From the NCBI RefSeq assembly GCF_000717345.1, contig NZ_JNZA01000039.1, positions 3,726 through 67,725 on the forward strand: a stretch of DNA of 64,000 bases. Reading direction: 5' to 3'. The translations under genes and the position numbers were made by a program. Under the pieces are notes generated by a model. The model ran no database searches and was not told where the DNA came from. It worked only from the letters and a program-made list of their open reading frames with translations. Of this stretch, positions 10,900 through 20,022 are shown piece by piece. Origin of the DNA: Streptomyces lydicus. GTDB lineage: Bacteria > Actinomycetota > Actinomycetes > Streptomycetales > Streptomycetaceae. The first letter of the stretch is position 1. Every line of letters begins with the position of its first letter.

Positions 10900-12173
10900 G
10901 TGCCCTCTTTCACGGAACGTGGGTCACTGTCCCGGTCCACCGAGCGTACGCCGGGGACGTAGAGGAAGACCAATGTGACGACGGCGCCCAGCACGCCGGC
11001 GCCGATCAGGGTCGGCCGTACGCCCACCGCGGACGCGACGGGCGCGGCGAGGGCGTAGGACAGCGGCAGCAGGGAGATCGAGACGAACCACTCGACGCTG
11101 GAGACCCGGCCGAGCAGCACGCCCGGCACCAGTCGCTGCTTGGCCGTGGCCCAGGCGATCAGGCCGGCGGTCTCGAACCCGTTGACCGCCGCGCAGGCCG
11201 CGGCCAGCTGCCAGGAGCCCTGGGACAGGCCGTATCCGGCGACCGCGAGGGTGGCCAGCGTCCACGACACGTAGATGAAGGTCATGAACCGCGACGGCAC
11301 CCCGAGCTGCCCCACGGCCAGCGCCACCAGCACGGAGCTCAGGCCGCCGCAGGTCAGGACCAGGCCGAGGTCCCCGGCGGTGCCCCCCAGCTCGTTCTTG
11401 ATCAGGAACGGCAGCAGCACCTCGGCCGGCCCGAGGAAGAGCAGGTAGGCGAAGGTCGCCGAGACGTACGTGGCCCACAGCCAGCTGTTGGCGCGGACGT
11501 AGACCAGGCCCTTGAGCAGGTCCGCCCACACCGAGCCGGCCGCCTGCGTCGGCGGCGGCATCGGGCGGATGCAGAGCAGGCAGAACACGGAGACCATGAA
11601 GGTGACCGCGTCGAACGCGAACGCCCCGCCGGTCCCGATGCCCGCGACGAGCACCCCGCCCAGCGCGGTCCCGCCGATCTGCACCGCCGCCGGGCGGACG
11701 AACTGGTCGAGCGCGTTGGCCTCGACCAGTTCGGACTTCAGGACCAGGGTCGGCACGATGGCGTCGTACGCCGGCGGGTAGAACCCGGCCGCGCCGCCGT
11801 ACACCATGACGGCGATGATCAGCTGCCACAGCTCCAGCGAGCCGCCGAGGGCCAGCGTCGCGAGCGCCACCAGGCACAGCATGCGGACGATGTCGCTGAT
11901 CAGCATGGTCCGCCGGCGGTCGAAGCGGTCGCTGACGACGCCGCCCAGCAGGACCAGGGCGACCTGTGGAACGGCGCGCGCCACACCCACCGCGGACATC
12001 GCGGCGGGCGAGCCGGAGAGCGTGTAGACCTGCCAGGCCAGGGCGACGAGCAGCACCCCGTCGCCCAGCAGCGAGATGCTCATCCCGATCCACAGGATCC
12101 GGAAGTCGCGGTGGGCCAGCGGTGTGAGCAGGCGCACCCGGCGGGCGCGGCCCGCATCGTCCATGACTCGCAT
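10896..12173 (-). CDS. MFS exporter (EntS-like branch)
   Basis: 425 residues with about 12 hydrophobic segments. The start RDFRILWIGMSISLLGDGVL and the loop GGVVSDRFDRRRTMLISD (the conserved MFS loop 2-3 with the D-R-x-x-R pattern) are typical of the EntS-like major facilitator branch that exports siderophores, drugs and other secondary metabolites by proton antiport. Its ATG directly abuts the TGA of the upstream fusion gene, and its stop overlaps the methyltransferase start by 4 bases, so translation is probably coupled. Context suggests export of the product made by the upstream PLP enzyme. An alternative start is the ATG at 12164. Confidence 0.9.
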   Translation of the reverse strand: MRVMDDAGRARRVRLLTPLAHRDFRILWIGMSISLLGDGVLLVALAWQVYTLSGSPAAMSAVGVARAVPQVALVLLGGVVSDRFDRRRTMLISDIVRMLCLVALATLALGGSLELWQLIIAVMVYGGAAGFYPPAYDAIVPTLVLKSELVEANALDQFVRPAAVQIGGTALGGVLVAGIGTGGAFAFDAVTFMVSVFCLLCIRPMPPPTQAAGSVWADLLKGLVYVRANSWLWATYVSATFAYLLFLGPAEVLLPFLIKNELGGTAGDLGLVLTCGGLSSVLVALAVGQLGVPSRFMTFIYVSWTLATLAVAGYGLSQGSWQLAAACAAVNGFETAGLIAWATAKQRLVPGVLLGRVSSVEWFVSISLLPLSYALAAPVASAVGVRPTLIGAGVLGAVVTLVFLYVPGVRSVDRDSDPRSVKEGT

Positions 12174-15100
12174 TCAGGTCTTTCGCCGCAGTTCGAACCG
12201 CTCCGCCAGGACTGAGATCGTCTCGTTGAGCCGGGTTATGTCGTCATCGGTGTTCGCCGCGGTGATCTGGACGCGTACGCCGACGCGGTCACGCGGGACG
12301 AGGGGGTAGGCGGCGAGGGTGACGTAGATGCCGTGGTTCCACATGAACAGGCCGACGTCGTCCAGGTCCGCGCCGTTGGCGAGCGGGAGCTCGATGATCG
12401 GCAGCCCGCTGGTGTTGGGCGTCTCGACGCCGAGCCGGTGCACGTGCTCCAGCACGCGCGCGGTCTTGCGGTGCAGGTCCGCGCGGATGCCGTCGCCGCG
12501 CCGGTCGTTGACGTCGAGTCCGGCGAGCGCGGTGGCGAGCGAGGCCGTCGGCGAGGGGCCGGAGTACAGGTACGGCGCGGCGGTGACCTTGAGGTGGTTC
12601 TTCATCCACGTCGGCAGGGCCAGGAACGCCAGCAGCGAGGAGTACGCCTTGGAGAACCCGCCGACCAGCACCATGCCGTCGTAGGTCTCGCCGAGGTGCC
12701 GGACGATGCAGTTCCCGCGGGAGCCGTAGGGGGAGGTCTCGTCGGCCCGGCGTTCCCCGATGACGCCGAAGCCGTGCGCGTCGTCGATGTAGAGCAGGGC
12801 GTCCCGGGCGCGGCAGATGTCCACGAGGTGGGGGAGGTCGGGGAGGTTCCCGGTCATGCTGTCGACCCCGTCCAGGCACACCATGCGGGTGGCGCCGGCC
12901 GGTGCCCTGCTCAGCAGCGCCTCCAGCTCCTCCGGCCGGTCGGCGTGGAAGCGCTGGACCGTGGCGCCCTGTGACCGGGCGACCTGGCACCCGTCGTAGA
13001 CGGTGCGGTGTGCCCGGGCCTCGACGAAGATGTGCCCTTCGCCGCCGAGCACCGGGATGACGGAGGCGTGGATGAGGGTGATGGTCGGCAGCAGCAGGGT
13101 GTCGGGGGCGTCGAGCAGCTCGGCCAGCCGCTCCTCGATCTCCGGGTAGAGCCGGGGGTTGCCGATCAGCCGTGACCAGCTGGGGTGCGTGCCCCAGCGC
13201 CTGACCTGCGGTTCGATCGAGTCCATGATCTCGGGATCGAGGTCGAAGCCCAGGTAGTTGCAGGACGCGAAGTCGATGAGCCAGCGTTTGCCGCTGCGCA
13301 GGTGCCGGCCCTTCACCTCGTCGATCACCGCATCACACATCGGGTTGGTCTGCCGGAGTCGTTCGAGCTCGCCCCACCGCGGGTCGTGCCGCGCGCCGCT
13401 CTGTGTCCCCAGTGCCTTTCGCACGTGATCCTCCTCCACCCCGTGCAGACCGGTGGTCCCCGTCCCTTGGGGGGCCGAGGGTGCGGTGCTCCGGGGAAGG
13501 CGGGCATGGCGCTGCGCGGCGTTGCCGGTGAGGGAGGGAAGCCTGTGCTCGCCCATGCTTCGCAGCAGTTGCTCCGCCTGGTCCGCTGTCATCGGGCGGG
13601 CGAACAGATAGCCTTGCCCGAATCGACATCCCATGGCAGCCAGCCGGTCTCTTTGTTCAACCTCTTCGATGCCTTCGGCGATGACCTGCAGACCGAGGGT
13701 GTCGGCGATGCGCACGATACCCTCGACCAGTGCGACTTGTTGCTTGTCGACGCCGATGTCGTCGATAAATGACTTGTCGACCTTGAGCAGGTCGATGGGG
13801 AATTCCCGGAGATAGCTGAGCGATGAGAATCCGGTGCCGAAGTCATCGATCGCCATCCCCACGCCGAGGTCCTTGAGTTCCCTCATCACCTCCCGGATCT
13901 GTTCGTCGGAGTGCATGAGGACGGTCTCCGTCAGTTCCAGTACGAGCGAACCGGCGGTGAGACCGGACGAACTGAGCACGTCGCGCACTTCGTCCAGGAA
14001 ACCGGGGTCCCGGAATTGACGGGCGGAAACATTGACCGTGATGTGCAGGGAATGCGGCCTCGGGATGGACTGCTGCCAGCGGGCGACGTTGGTGGCGGCC
14101 TGTTCGAGCACCCAGGCGCCCAGCGGCATGATGTGCCCGGTCTCCTCGGCCAGGGCGATGAACTGGTCGGGCTGCACCAGGCCGTGGCGGGCGTGCGGCC
14201 AGCGGGCCAGTGCCTCGAATCCGGCGAGTTCGCCGGTCGCGATCTCCACGATGGGCTGGTAGCGCACGTCGAACGCCTCGCTGTCGATGGCGCCCTCCAG
14301 GCGGGCCCGGAGTTCGTGCCGTTCGAGCATTCCGCTGTGCAGTTGCGCCTGGTAGCGGCGCCACTGCCGCTTGCCGGCCGTCTTCGCCGCGTAGAGCGCG
14401 AGGTCGGCGTGGCCGAGGAGTTCCTCCGCGTCGGCGCTGTCCTGGGCGGTGGCGATGCCCACGCTGGCCGACATCCGGATCATCTCGCCGGAGAGCCGGA
14501 AGGGCTGGTTGAGGTTCTGTACGACCTGTTCACCGAGCACCTCGGCGTCCGCGGGGTCGCGCGCCCCCTCCATCAGCACCCCGAATTCATCGCCTCCCAG
14601 GCGGGCCGCGGTGTCGCTGACGCGCAGCGAACCGGACAGCCGCCGGGCCACCGCGACGAGGAGTTCGTCCCCCACCGAGTGGCCACTGGTGTCGTTGACG
14701 ACCTTGAAGTCGTCGAGGTCGATGAAGAGCACGCACGGCACGGTCCGGTCCCGGCGGCCACGCAGCAACGCGCGCTGGATCCGCTCCACGAGGAGCACCC
14801 GGTTGGGCAGCCCGGTCAGGGAGTCGTGGAAGGCGCGGTGGGTCAGTTCGCGCTCCAGCTTGCGCTGCTCGGTCACGTCCCGCAGCGTCAGGACCAGTCC
14901 GTGCACGGTCTCGTCGTGCCGCAGGTTGCTGCACCGGGCCTCGACGTCGATGCGCGCCCCGCCCCGCTGGAGCACCTGCCAGTCGTCGCGGGTGTCCTGG
15001 TCGCCCTCTTCGCGCATGCGCTGCAGTGCGTGCAGGGCGCGGCTGCCGTCCTGGTCCGCCATCAGCTCGGTGAGCCGGACCCCGCCGAGCGGCGTCCGGC

Positions 15101-16658
15101 CGAACATCCCCTCGGCGGACGGGCTGGCGTAGCGGATGGTGTTGTCGTCGTCGAGGATCAGGATGACGTCGGAGGTGTTGTGCACGAGGGTGCGGAAGTA
15201 CGCCTCGCTGTTGCGCCGGTTGATCTCCTGGCCGAGGGCCACGCGTTCCATGGCCAGGGCTACCTGGGAGGCGAGGGTCTCGAAGGAACTCCACCGCTCC
15301 ACAAGGCTTTTTTCCGTGCCCGCCACGATCAGGGCGCCGATCAGTGAGTCCCCGGCCGGGCCGTTCCTGATGGCCAGCGGGCACAGCAGCGCCTTGGGCA
15401 GGGCCCCCAGGGCGACGGTCGCCGTCGCGCCGAGTTCCTCGACCGGCAGGAGCTGCGTCTCCCGGGCGAGGAAGTGGGGGCGCCAGGCGTCGGCCGTCTC
15501 GTCGGTCCAGCTGACGGACCAGTTCGCGCGGTGCGTGACGGTGCGTACGGCGCTCAGCCGGGCCTCGTCGGGGGCGAGCCGCAGCAGCGCGACCTCGAAC
15601 CGCTCCCCCGTCCCGAAGAGGGGCTCCGCGGCGTGCTGGATGGACGTGGCGATGTCCTCCACGCCGGCCGCGGCGACCAGGGACGCGGCCGCCGTCCGCA
15701 GGCCCCGCTCCCTGGTCACCGCCATCAGGTGCACGGCGACCAGGCCCGACAGACGGGCGAGGACGAGCAGGAAGAGCACGGCGGAGAACACCGCGATCAC
15801 GGGCACGTCGTGCATGTCGCCGCGCAGCGACTCCAGAATGAGCATGAGGGGCGCGATGAGCGACGCCATGCCGAGCACGACGAGCCGCCGCGGATGGATT
15901 CCGGACGGCCGCACGGGGGTCCGTTCGGTGAGTTCCACCATGGACGGATGCAGCGCGGCCAGCCCCCACGCGGTGAAGAAGACCACCCAGCCCAGGTCCA
16001 TCGGCGTGCCGACCTGCCAGGTGCCCTTGAGCTGGAGGAGCCCGTACAGCACGTCGGAGAAGAGGATGCCGAGCGTGCCGAGGGTGAGGAACTGGACGGC
16101 GCGCGTCCGCACCGCGCCGGGGGCCAGCAGCCGGGCGAGCATCGCCAGCATCAGCACGTCACCGAGCGGATAGGCGATCGAGATCGAGCGCTGCACCCAC
16201 GTCATGTCGGCGGCCGTGGTGTAGGGGTTGATCAGGAAGTCCCAGGACAGCAGCGCCAGACCGGACGTCAGGATCAGCGCGTCCAGCAGGCTCGCCATGT
16301 CGCGGCCGGTCCTGCGGTACCGGATGAAGCCCAGCAGCCCGGCGGCGAAAAGCGGGTAGGTCGCCAGGTAGAAGACGTCGGCCAGCGAGGGAAACGGATT
16401 CTGCTGGTCGAAGAAGGTGTTGAGCACGTTGTACGTGGTGTCGCCCGCGGTGAAGGCGAGGTTCGCGGCGGCGAGCAGCAGCCAGGGCCAGGCGTGCGCC
16501 GGCCGGTGGATCCGGATGCCGAGCAGGATGGCGCCGACGCTGGCGAGGCCGATCGCGGCCCAGGTGACGGTGTGGGCGGCCGGCACCGTCAGATAGACGA
16601 CCGTGGGAGGGATCACCGCGAGGACGTACGCGGTCATCAGGTGGTGTGTGCGGATCAC
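12174..16658 (-). CDS. Fusion: membrane/GAF/PAS/GGDEF/EAL c-di-GMP protein joined in frame to an alpha-oxoamine-synthase-like PLP enzyme
   Basis: 1494 codons without a stop. Residues 1-305 hold about ten membrane helices. GAF (about 325-475) and PAS (about 485-600) follow. GGDEF is intact at 688-692 with an RVSD inhibitory site. EAL is intact at 815-817 with NVSARQF, ELTETVLM, DDFGTGFSSL, KVDKSF, EGIE and GQGYLFARP, so both c-di-GMP synthesis and breakdown look possible. After a Pro/Ser/Thr linker (about 1036-1078) comes a PLP fold-type I domain: CNYLGFD, GTHPSWSRLIGN, DDAHGFGVIG (H1295) and GGFSKAYSS (K1337, likely Schiff base). This class condenses acyl-CoA with an amino acid (BioF, CqsA, LqsA). 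GTG at 16658 has GGAGGAGG upstream, and a stop lies just upstream in frame. A strong internal ribosome site at 13430 could also make the enzyme alone. A natural fusion, a stop-loss event and a sequencing error all remain possible. Confidence 0.85.
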   Translation of the reverse strand: MIRTHHLMTAYVLAVIPPTVVYLTVPAAHTVTWAAIGLASVGAILLGIRIHRPAHAWPWLLLAAANLAFTAGDTTYNVLNTFFDQQNPFPSLADVFYLATYPLFAAGLLGFIRYRRTGRDMASLLDALILTSGLALLSWDFLINPYTTAADMTWVQRSISIAYPLGDVLMLAMLARLLAPGAVRTRAVQFLTLGTLGILFSDVLYGLLQLKGTWQVGTPMDLGWVVFFTAWGLAALHPSMVELTERTPVRPSGIHPRRLVVLGMASLIAPLMLILESLRGDMHDVPVIAVFSAVLFLLVLARLSGLVAVHLMAVTRERGLRTAAASLVAAAGVEDIATSIQHAAEPLFGTGERFEVALLRLAPDEARLSAVRTVTHRANWSVSWTDETADAWRPHFLARETQLLPVEELGATATVALGALPKALLCPLAIRNGPAGDSLIGALIVAGTEKSLVERWSSFETLASQVALAMERVALGQEINRRNSEAYFRTLVHNTSDVILILDDDNTIRYASPSAEGMFGRTPLGGVRLTELMADQDGSRALHALQRMREEGDQDTRDDWQVLQRGGARIDVEARCSNLRHDETVHGLVLTLRDVTEQRKLERELTHRAFHDSLTGLPNRVLLVERIQRALLRGRRDRTVPCVLFIDLDDFKVVNDTSGHSVGDELLVAVARRLSGSLRVSDTAARLGGDEFGVLMEGARDPADAEVLGEQVVQNLNQPFRLSGEMIRMSASVGIATAQDSADAEELLGHADLALYAAKTAGKRQWRRYQAQLHSGMLERHELRARLEGAIDSEAFDVRYQPIVEIATGELAGFEALARWPHARHGLVQPDQFIALAEETGHIMPLGAWVLEQAATNVARWQQSIPRPHSLHITVNVSARQFRDPGFLDEVRDVLSSSGLTAGSLVLELTETVLMHSDEQIREVMRELKDLGVGMAIDDFGTGFSSLSYLREFPIDLLKVDKSFIDDIGVDKQQVALVEGIVRIADTLGLQVIAEGIEEVEQRDRLAAMGCRFGQGYLFARPMTADQAEQLLRSMGEHRLPSLTGNAAQRHARLPRSTAPSAPQGTGTTGLHGVEEDHVRKALGTQSGARHDPRWGELERLRQTNPMCDAVIDEVKGRHLRSGKRWLIDFASCNYLGFDLDPEIMDSIEPQVRRWGTHPSWSRLIGNPRLYPEIEERLAELLDAPDTLLLPTITLIHASVIPVLGGEGHIFVEARAHRTVYDGCQVARSQGATVQRFHADRPEELEALLSRAPAGATRMVCLDGVDSMTGNLPDLPHLVDICRARDALLYIDDAHGFGVIGERRADETSPYGSRGNCIVRHLGETYDGMVLVGGFSKAYSSLLAFLALPTWMKNHLKVTAAPYLYSGPSPTASLATALAGLDVNDRRGDGIRADLHRKTARVLEHVHRLGVETPNTSGLPIIELPLANGADLDDVGLFMWNHGIYVTLAAYPLVPRDRVGVRVQITAANTDDDITRLNETISVLAERFELRRKT
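13422..13437 (-). promoter_or_regulatory. Strong internal ribosome site and GTG inside the fusion gene
   Basis: On the minus strand GGAGGAGG (13437-13430), then five bases, then GTG (13424-13422), in frame, begins VRKALGTQSG. Starting here gives a 416-residue protein, the normal length for BioF/CqsA-type enzymes, with the Schiff-base lysine at residue 259. This is the best evidence that the PLP enzyme was, or still is, translated on its own. Confidence 0.7.
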
Positions 16659-17245
16659 GGAGAACCGCCTCCTCCCGTTGCCGGACCGACGACACCAGCG
16701 TCTTCGTCAGCAACGCGTGATCCGCCAGCGGCCTGCCCGGCCACACCTCCTCCTGCTTCTGCACGGGGCTGCAACCCGGCGATTTCTTGATACTATGTCC
16801 GTTTTTGTTCATGCGCATGGCAGTCTGTTTGGCATATGCCAGTGACATGTGCGGACAGTTGGGCGCTCGACGGCGGCCCACCGAACGACCGCCGCTCACC
16901 GCCGCAACCCGCCCGCAGCGGGGCACCTCGGCGCAGTTGGCGGCGCCCGCCGTGAACCCCTCGCGGGTGACGAGGAGTTGAGGGCGTATACGACGTCGCG
17001 CCGGGTTGCCGGTGGTCGCGCTGTGCCGCGCGGGGTGCGCCGGGTGGACCGCCGCCGGGCGCGGGCAGTCGGTGAGCAGCCCTCAACGACTCGGACCCGG
17101 GCGGACCCGGCCGTCGGCCGCGTGGGGCACCCGCCGTGCGGGCACGACCGCTTCCCCACCGCGCGAGCACCGGCCGCTCACCGCCCCGCGAGCACGGGCC
17201 ACCCGCCGCTCAGCAGCACAGTCGATCACCACACAAAGGGGCAGA
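16659..17245. other. Divergent intergenic region between the fusion gene and the second PP2C phosphatase
   Basis: 587 bases with no ORF I can support. The left part holds the GGAGGAGG ribosome site of the fusion gene, another GGAGGAGG (minus strand, near 16746-16753) leading into a short unsupported frame, and a minus-strand TAGTAT (16795-16790) that could be a -10 box. The palindrome TGGCATATGCCA lies about 35 bases upstream of that box. The stretch 16860-17230 is very GC-rich and featureless to me. Confidence 0.5.
16830..16841. promoter_or_regulatory. Perfect 12-bp palindrome with GCATATGC core
   Basis: TGGCATATGCCA is a perfect palindrome in the divergent region between the c-di-GMP/PLP fusion and the PP2C gene. 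The GCATATGC core recurs upstream of three other genes in the window. Its position fits an activator site for the fusion-gene promoter. The binding protein is unknown. Confidence 0.4.
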
Positions 17246-19984
17246 ATGCTAAATATGGGGCAGAGAGAAAATTTCCGGCGAGAGGGTGACGACCCCCGCG
17301 GCTCGTCGCCCTCACACCGGCAACGCCTTCGCTCCCTGCTGGACGTGCGCAGCGTCGCGGGTCAGGTGTTCGTGCTGCAGCTGGCCCTGGCGGTCCTGCT
17401 GGTCGTCGCGGCCGTACTCGCGCTGGTCTTCCAGGCACAGGACGCGACGGTGCGGGAGGCGCGGCAGCGCTCCATCGTGGGGGCGGAGACCTTCGCGCAC
17501 GCCCCGGGCACCCTCACCGCCATGAAGTCCGCGCACCCCACCGCGCTGCTCCAGCCCCAGGCGGAGTCCGCCCGCAAACACTCCGGGCTCGGCCTGAACA
17601 CCGTGACCCCGGTCGTCGACACCGGCCACCACGTCGTCGGCCGGGTTTCCGCCGGCATCCGCCCGGCGAAGGCCGACGAGCGGATCGCCGGCCAGCTGCC
17701 GCTGCTGCTCGGCTCGGCCGCCGGGGCGCTGCTGCTGGCCGTGGCCGGCACGGCGCTGGTCAACCGCCGGCTGCGGCGGCAGACGCACGGCCTGGACCCG
17801 GCGGCGATGTACCGGATGTACGACCACCACCACGCGGTGCTGCACGCCGTCCGCGAGGGGGTGCTGATCGTGAGCAGTGACGGGCGGTTGCTCCTGGCCA
17901 ACGACGAGGCCCGACGGCTGCTCGAACTGCCCGCGGACGCGGAGGAGAACCGGCGCCCGATCGCCGACCTGGGTCTGGAGCCCCGGCTGAGCGCGCTGCT
18001 GACGTCCGGGCGGGAGGCCACCGACGAGGTCCATCTGTCCGGCGACCGGCTGCTGGCGGTGAACGTCCGGCCCACCGCCCCCTACGGCGGCCCGGCGGGG
18101 AGCGCGGTGACCCTGCGGGACACCACCGAGCTGCGGGCGCTCACGGGCCGGGCGGCGGTCGCCCAGGAGCGGCTGCGGCTGATTCACGACGCGGGACTGC
18201 GGATCGGCACCACGCTGGACGTGGGGCGGACCGCGGCGGAGCTGGCCGATGTCGCGGTTCCCCGGTTCGCCGACGTGGTCACCGTCGAGCTGCTGGAGCC
18301 GGTGCTGCGGGGCGACGAGCCGGAGTCCGGGACGACCGCCGACCTGCGGCGGATGGCGGTCCGGGGGGTCCCCCAGGAGTCGGCCATCTATCAGGTCGGC
18401 GACGTGATCAGATTCGTGCCCGGCACCCCGATGGCGGCGAGCCTGGAGAGCCGCCGCCCGGTCCTCGTGGACGATCTGCGCAGGTCGGACACGTGGCGGC
18501 GACAGGATCTAGAGGGCACCCAGCGGGTGCTGGACGCCCGGATCCGCTCGCTGATCGCGGTACCGCTCCAGGCGCGCGGCGTGGTGCTGGGGCTGGCCAA
18601 CTTCTGGCGGTCGGACCACGCCGACGACTTCGAGGAGGAGGACCTCTCCTTCGCCGAGGAGCTGACCGCCCGCGCCGCGATCTCCATCGACAACGCCCGC
18701 CGCTACACCCGCGAGCACACCACGGCGGTCACCCTGCAGCGCAGCCTGCTGCCGCAGACCCTGCCCGAGCAGTCGGCCCTGGAGGTGGCGCACCGCTATC
18801 TGCCGGCCCAGGCCGGGGTCGGCGGCGACTGGTTCGACGTGATCCCGCTGCCCGGCGCCCGGGTCGCGCTGGTCGTCGGCGATGTCGTCGGACACGGTCT
18901 GCACGCCGCCGCCACCATGGGCCGGCTGCGTACCGCGGTGCACAACTTCTCCGCCCTGGACCTGCCGCCCGACGAGTTGCTGAGCCATCTGGACGAGTTG
19001 GTCAGCCACATCGACACGGACGAGGCGCGGGCCGCCTCCAGGGAGGCCGGCGGCCGGGGCGAAGGCGTCGAGGAGACGGTCCGGCCGGGCACCGGCAGCG
19101 ACACCGACCGGGCCCGCCCGGACGCCGGGCGTACCGGCATCACCGGCGCGACCTGCCTGTACGCCATCTACGAGCCGGTCGCGGGCCGGGTGACCCTGGC
19201 CAGGGCGGGCCACCCGGGGCCGGCCGTGGTCCACCCCGACGGGGCCGTCACGTTCCCCGAGGTCCCGGTCTCCCCTCCCCTGGGCCTGGGCGGCAGCGTC
19301 CCGGTGGAAACCGCTGAGCTCACCCTGCCCCAGGGCTCCCGGCTCGTGCTGTACACGAACGGCCTCGTCGAGGACCGCGACCGCGATATCGGGACCGGCC
19401 TGGACCAGCTGCGCACGGTGCTGGCCACCGGGGCGGACCGCACCCCCGAGCAGACCTGCGCGGCGGTCCTCGACGCGATGCTGTCCGAGCATCCCAGCGA
19501 CGACATCGCCCTGCTGGTGGCCCGCACCCACCTGCTGGGCCCCTCCCGGGTCGCCGAGTGGGAGGTCTCCTCGGACCCGGCGGCGGTCGCCCCCGTCCGG
19601 GCCGCCTGCCTGCGGACGCTGGAGTCCTGGGGCCTGGAGGCGCTGGAGTTCACCACCGAACTGATCCTCAGCGAGCTGATCACCAACGCCATCCGTTACG
19701 GCGCCCAGCCCATCCGTGTCCGCCTCCTCCACGACCGCGCCCTGATCTGCGAGGTCTCCGACGGCACCAGCGCCTCCCCGCACCTGCGCCGGGCCGCCAC
19801 CACCGACGAGGGCGGCCGCGGACTGTTCCTCGTCGCCCAGTTCGCCCAGCGCTGGGGCACCCGCTACACGCCCGGCGGCAAGGTCATCTGGACCGAGCAG
19901 TCCCTCGACGAGGGCCGGCCGGGACGGGGCCCGGACGCGGCCGACGACGTCCTTGACCAGTGGGACGACGTGCCGGCGCTCTGA
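17246..19984 (+). CDS. PP2C phosphatase paralogue with shortened sensor domain: PAS, GAF, SpoIIE and HATPase
   Basis: 912 residues, closely similar to 7229-10009 in layout: membrane helix (VFVLQLALAVLLVVAAVLAL), short outer loop, second helix (LPLLLGSAAGALLLAVAG), PAS, GAF, PP2C core (GVGGDWFDVIPL, GDVVGHGLHAAAT, LYTNGLVEDR, DDIALLVAR) and HATPase (ELITNAIRYGAQ, EGGRGLFLVAQ). About 45 residues of the outer sensor are missing, including the VVMNRQG...YTHP core of the paralogue. An extra hydrophilic stretch of about 30 residues lies inside the PP2C domain (EARAASREAGGRGEGVEE). The start is ATG 17246 with AAAGGGG upstream; the nearby ATG at 17255 is an alternative. It probably acts in partner switching but may no longer sense the same ligand. 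Confidence 0.9.
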   Translation: MLNMGQRENFRREGDDPRGSSPSHRQRLRSLLDVRSVAGQVFVLQLALAVLLVVAAVLALVFQAQDATVREARQRSIVGAETFAHAPGTLTAMKSAHPTALLQPQAESARKHSGLGLNTVTPVVDTGHHVVGRVSAGIRPAKADERIAGQLPLLLGSAAGALLLAVAGTALVNRRLRRQTHGLDPAAMYRMYDHHHAVLHAVREGVLIVSSDGRLLLANDEARRLLELPADAEENRRPIADLGLEPRLSALLTSGREATDEVHLSGDRLLAVNVRPTAPYGGPAGSAVTLRDTTELRALTGRAAVAQERLRLIHDAGLRIGTTLDVGRTAAELADVAVPRFADVVTVELLEPVLRGDEPESGTTADLRRMAVRGVPQESAIYQVGDVIRFVPGTPMAASLESRRPVLVDDLRRSDTWRRQDLEGTQRVLDARIRSLIAVPLQARGVVLGLANFWRSDHADDFEEEDLSFAEELTARAAISIDNARRYTREHTTAVTLQRSLLPQTLPEQSALEVAHRYLPAQAGVGGDWFDVIPLPGARVALVVGDVVGHGLHAAATMGRLRTAVHNFSALDLPPDELLSHLDELVSHIDTDEARAASREAGGRGEGVEETVRPGTGSDTDRARPDAGRTGITGATCLYAIYEPVAGRVTLARAGHPGPAVVHPDGAVTFPEVPVSPPLGLGGSVPVETAELTLPQGSRLVLYTNGLVEDRDRDIGTGLDQLRTVLATGADRTPEQTCAAVLDAMLSEHPSDDIALLVARTHLLGPSRVAEWEVSSDPAAVAPVRAACLRTLESWGLEALEFTTELILSELITNAIRYGAQPIRVRLLHDRALICEVSDGTSASPHLRRAATTDEGGRGLFLVAQFAQRWGTRYTPGGKVIWTEQSLDEGRPGRGPDAADDVLDQWDDVPAL

Positions 19985-20000
19985 GACCGCAGAGCCTCTG

Positions 20001-20010
20001 GGCATATGCC
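20001..20010. promoter_or_regulatory. GGCATATGCC palindrome upstream of the glycine-rich gene promoter
   Basis: Perfect 10-bp palindrome whose right edge is 12 bases before a good -35 box. It shares the GCATATGC core with 16830-16841. Confidence 0.4.
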
Positions 20011-20022
20011 TCCGGCGTGTGT

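Noticed and set aside
16663..16926. Upstream in-frame extension of the fusion gene or a separate leader ORF before it
   Set aside because: A stop lies in frame a short distance upstream of the GTG at 16658, which has a strong ribosome site. The other frame has no codon bias to support it.
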